DNA of 64,000 bases, from NCBI GenBank assembly GCA_947488305.1, contig CANKZM010000002.1:310001-374000 (forward strand), in the 5' to 3' direction. This DNA is from an uncultured Roseobacter sp. Lineage in GTDB: Bacteria; Pseudomonadota; Alphaproteobacteria; Rhodobacterales; Rhodobacteraceae. How positions within the stretch are numbered: position 1 is the first letter of the stretch; every line of letters starts with the position of its first letter. The notes beneath the pieces are model-generated. The model was not told where the DNA came from and did no database searches. It worked only from the letters and a program-made list of their open reading frames with translations. The translations under genes were made by a program, and so were the position numbers. This document shows, in pieces, positions 62,204 to 64,000 of this stretch.

Positions 62204-62986
62204 ATGTCAAAACCGATTATGGCCAAGGCCACCGCTGTTTGGTTGGTGGACAACACGACGATCAGCTTCAAGCAGATCGCCGACTTCGTCGGCATGCACG
62301 AGTTGGAAGTGCAAGGCATCGCTGACGGCGACGTGGCGCAGGGCGTGAAGGGTTTTGATCCAATTGCCAACAATCAGTTGACGCAGGAAGAGATCAATTC
62401 TGCGCAGTCCAACCCCCTGCACAAGCTGAAACTCAAGTTCAATGCCGCAGCACAGGGCGAGGAAAAGCGCCGGGGTCCACGGTATACACCCTTGTCGAAA
62501 CGGCAGGACCGCCCAGCGTCGATCCTGTGGCTTGTGAAGTTTCACCCGGAACTCACGGATGGGCAGATCAGCAAATTGGTGGGCACGACAAAACCGACCA
62601 TTCAGGCGATCCGCGAACGCACCCACTGGAACATCTCCAACATTCAGCCGATTGACCCGGTTGCTTTGGGTCTCTGCAAACAGTCTGAGCTGGACGCTGT
62701 GGTTCAGAAAGCTGCGGCCAAGAAAGCTGCTGACGCGCCGGTGATGAGCGATGATGAACGCCGCAAACTGGTCAGCACCGAGCAGAGCCTTGGTATGGAC
62801 GCGGAGCCGAAAATTCCGACAGCGATCGAAGGATTGGAAACATTCACGCTCACAGGTGACGGTGCCGACGAAAAAGAAGAGGAAGAAGCATCAGCAGGCG
62901 ATTTCTCTGATGCTGACAGCTTCTTCAATCTGCCTGATGGCACCCATGACGATGAAGATGAGGACGAGGCCGAACGCTCCCGCTAA
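62204..62986 (+). CDS. DUF1013 regulator, TrcR-like
   Basis: The 260-residue protein has the DUF1013 N-terminal helix-turn-helix-like module (AVWLVDNTTISFKQIADFVGMHELEVQGIADGD), a second one (ASILWLVKFHPELTDGQISKLVGTTKPTIQAIRERTHW) and an acidic C-terminus (DDEDEDEAER). In alphaproteobacteria the family is annotated as cell-cycle regulator TrcR. TAGGAG at 62191-62196 sets the start at 62204. A terminator follows. Confidence 0.85.
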   Translation: MSKPIMAKATAVWLVDNTTISFKQIADFVGMHELEVQGIADGDVAQGVKGFDPIANNQLTQEEINSAQSNPLHKLKLKFNAAAQGEEKRRGPRYTPLSKRQDRPASILWLVKFHPELTDGQISKLVGTTKPTIQAIRERTHWNISNIQPIDPVALGLCKQSELDAVVQKAAAKKAADAPVMSDDERRKLVSTEQSLGMDAEPKIPTAIEGLETFTLTGDGADEKEEEEASAGDFSDADSFFNLPDGTHDDEDEDEAERSR

Positions 62987-63009
62987 GGCTTATGCGTCTA
63001 TCGTATTTC

Positions 63010-63043
63010 AAGGTCCCGATGTCAGGCATCGGGGCCTTTTTTT
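63010..63043 (+). terminator. Intrinsic terminator after the DUF1013 gene
   Basis: AAGGTCCCGATG (63010-63021) pairs with CATCGGGGCCTT (63027-63038) through one T-G wobble, with loop TCAGG, and is followed by seven T residues (63037-63043). Confidence 0.92.
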
Positions 63044-63087
63044 GCGCGGTAATTTTTTCCTTGCACGAATCTCAAATGAGAGTAAAC

Positions 63088-63201
63088 GGCGCGTTACAGA
63101 CGCCAACGCACGCGCCTCTGGCCGGTCAGTTATCATCCTGACTGACCCGCGTTTATGTAGCGACGGTAACGTCTCTTGAAATGACTTTGGGGAATGTCCC
63201 C
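63088..63201 (+). promoter_or_regulatory. Structured leader candidate upstream of the decarboxylase gene
   Basis: Three successive stem-loops fill the ~180-base gap before the decarboxylase: GGCGCGT/ACGCGCC (63088-63094, 63110-63116), GGTCAGT/ACTGACC (63124-63130, 63141-63147) and GGGGA/TCCCC (63189-63193, 63197-63201). The last sits just ahead of the ribosome binding site. A leader RNA called speF has been described ahead of ornithine decarboxylase genes in alphaproteobacteria; I could not test whether this is one. Confidence 0.4.
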
Positions 63202-63222
63202 GAATGCTCTTTGGAGATGACC

Positions 63223-64000
63223 ATGATTGCTACAGCCCCCGGCGCGCTCGGCGCTTTCCGTCCTGTATTCGCAGACAAAGCGATGGGATATATCGACGCC
63301 AATGATTTCGAACGCCCGACGCTTGTGCTGGATCGGGCGCGTGTCGCCGCGCAGTACGATGCCCTCGCGGCAGGATTGGGGCAGGCCCGCATCCATTACG
63401 CCGTGAAAGCAAACCCGGCGCCCGAGATCATCCGTCTTCTGGTCCGGAAGGGCTCTGGTTTTGATGCCGCATCGCGCGCGGAAATCGAGCTTTGTCTCGG
63501 TCAAGGTGCTCGCCCGGATCACATCTCTTTCGGAAACACCATCAAACGTGCGTCCGACATTGCATTCGCGCATTCAGTGGGCGTGACGCTTTTTGCCGCC
63601 GACAGTGTTGCGGAACTGGAAAAAATTGCCCGGCATGCGCCCGGCGCGCGGGTCTACCTGCGCCTGATCGTCGAGAACTCGCAAGCGGATTGGCCGCTGA
63701 GCCGCAAGTTCGGGTGTGCCCCGTCCCTGCTGCCTGACTTGCTGAACCACACACGTGATCTCGGGCTGGTGGCCGCGGGGCTGTCGTTCCACGTTGGGTC
63801 GCAAACGCGAAAAGCGGCCTTCTGGGCGCCTGTTCTGGATCAGGTGGCTGCTCTCTGGCATGCGGCCCGTGCAGCGGGTCATAATCTGCAATTGCTGAAC
63901 ATTGGTGGCGGTTTTCCGGCCTTTTATGACGAGACAGTCCAGGCCCCCAGAGAGTATGCAGCGCAGGTGATGCAGATGGTGTCGCAGCGCTTTGGAACGG
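63223..64000 (+). CDS. Ornithine/lysine decarboxylase, fold type III (partial, cut by window end)
   Basis: The frame is open to the end of the window (259 codons seen). It matches the Orn/DAP/Arg decarboxylase 2 family: HYAVKANPAPEIIRLL with the PLP lysine near residue 63, GFDAASRAEIELCL, ISFGNTIKRASDI, HVGSQTRK and NIGGGFPAFYD. It makes putrescine and/or cadaverine. The ATG at 63223 has GGAG at 63213-63216; an in-frame ATG at 63217 is also present. The C-terminal half lies beyond 64000. Confidence 0.93.
   Translation, partial: MIATAPGALGAFRPVFADKAMGYIDANDFERPTLVLDRARVAAQYDALAAGLGQARIHYAVKANPAPEIIRLLVRKGSGFDAASRAEIELCLGQGARPDHISFGNTIKRASDIAFAHSVGVTLFAADSVAELEKIARHAPGARVYLRLIVENSQADWPLSRKFGCAPSLLPDLLNHTRDLGLVAAGLSFHVGSQTRKAAFWAPVLDQVAALWHAARAAGHNLQLLNIGGGFPAFYDETVQAPREYAAQVMQMVSQRFGT

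Overview
The window looks like a chromosomal segment from a marine Roseobacter-group alphaproteobacterium (Rhodobacterales). The evidence is a high-GC genome carrying FYDLN-acid protein, a DUF1013 (TrcR-like) regulator, rpsU beside a COQ9-type gene, an Mcl1-type malyl-CoA lyase, ATGA/GTGA operon overlaps and a NasTS-controlled assimilatory nitrate cluster. Family calls were made by eye from the translated sequence; no database search was run.

Layout. (1) 0.7-14.5 kb is a complete nitrate assimilation locus: nasT-nasS, an RNA leader with two ANTAR-type hexaloop hairpins and a terminator, the ABC nitrate transporter nrtA-nrtB-nrtCD(fused), nitrite reductase nirB-nirD (NasB/NasG type), assimilatory nitrate reductase, a TrpD/YbiB-like gene and cysG for siroheme. 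An ~88-bp degenerate direct repeat lies on both sides of it. (2) 15-20.5 kb is mixed housekeeping: tRNA-Ala(GGC), FYDLN protein, a YgjP-like metalloprotease, a GntR regulator, accA, a LysE exporter divergent from an Lrp-type regulator, and a DUF302 protein. (3) 20.5-27.4 kb holds malyl-CoA lyase, then a D-amino-acid/D-glutamate catabolic operon (dgcN, dgcA, a DEDDh exonuclease-like gene, D-amino-acid transaminase), a MaoC dehydratase and a TPR protein. (4) 27.6-34.7 kb holds pheS and pheT, separated by an AT-rich three-helix membrane protein and a secreted PHB-depolymerase-like esterase, then ytoQ, a GST and mscL. (5) 34.7-55.0 kb is the most unusual part. Two divergent paralogous peptidoglycan-binding lipoprotein-like or periplasmic genes face a tightly packed nine-gene operon: membrane-anchored trypsin-like protease, SrfA-like membrane protein, SrfB-like actin/Hsp70-fold ATPase, SrfC-like dynamin-type GTPase, a membrane protein with Sel1-like tail, secreted vWA protein, MacB/LolD-type ABC ATPase and permease, and a secreted SUMF1-fold protein. 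Two flanking envelope genes may also belong. (6) 55-64 kb is housekeeping again: alanine dehydrogenase with its Lrp regulator, a CAP-domain protein with ten 18-residue acidic repeats, rpsU, a COQ9-like gene, two quinone oxidoreductases, RNase T2, trcR and a truncated ornithine/lysine decarboxylase at the right edge.

How the parts work together. NasS senses nitrate and releases NasT, which should antiterminate the leader before nrtA and so switch on uptake, reduction to ammonium and siroheme supply as one unit. The 37.9-53.3 kb operon encodes two NTPases of different folds, two membrane proteins that share a homologous N-terminal module, a protease whose catalytic domain sits beyond its membrane segment, and an ABC exporter-like pair with periplasmic vWA and SUMF1 partners. 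The simplest reading is one multi-protein machine spanning the inner membrane and periplasm, of unknown function, related to the SrfABC group.
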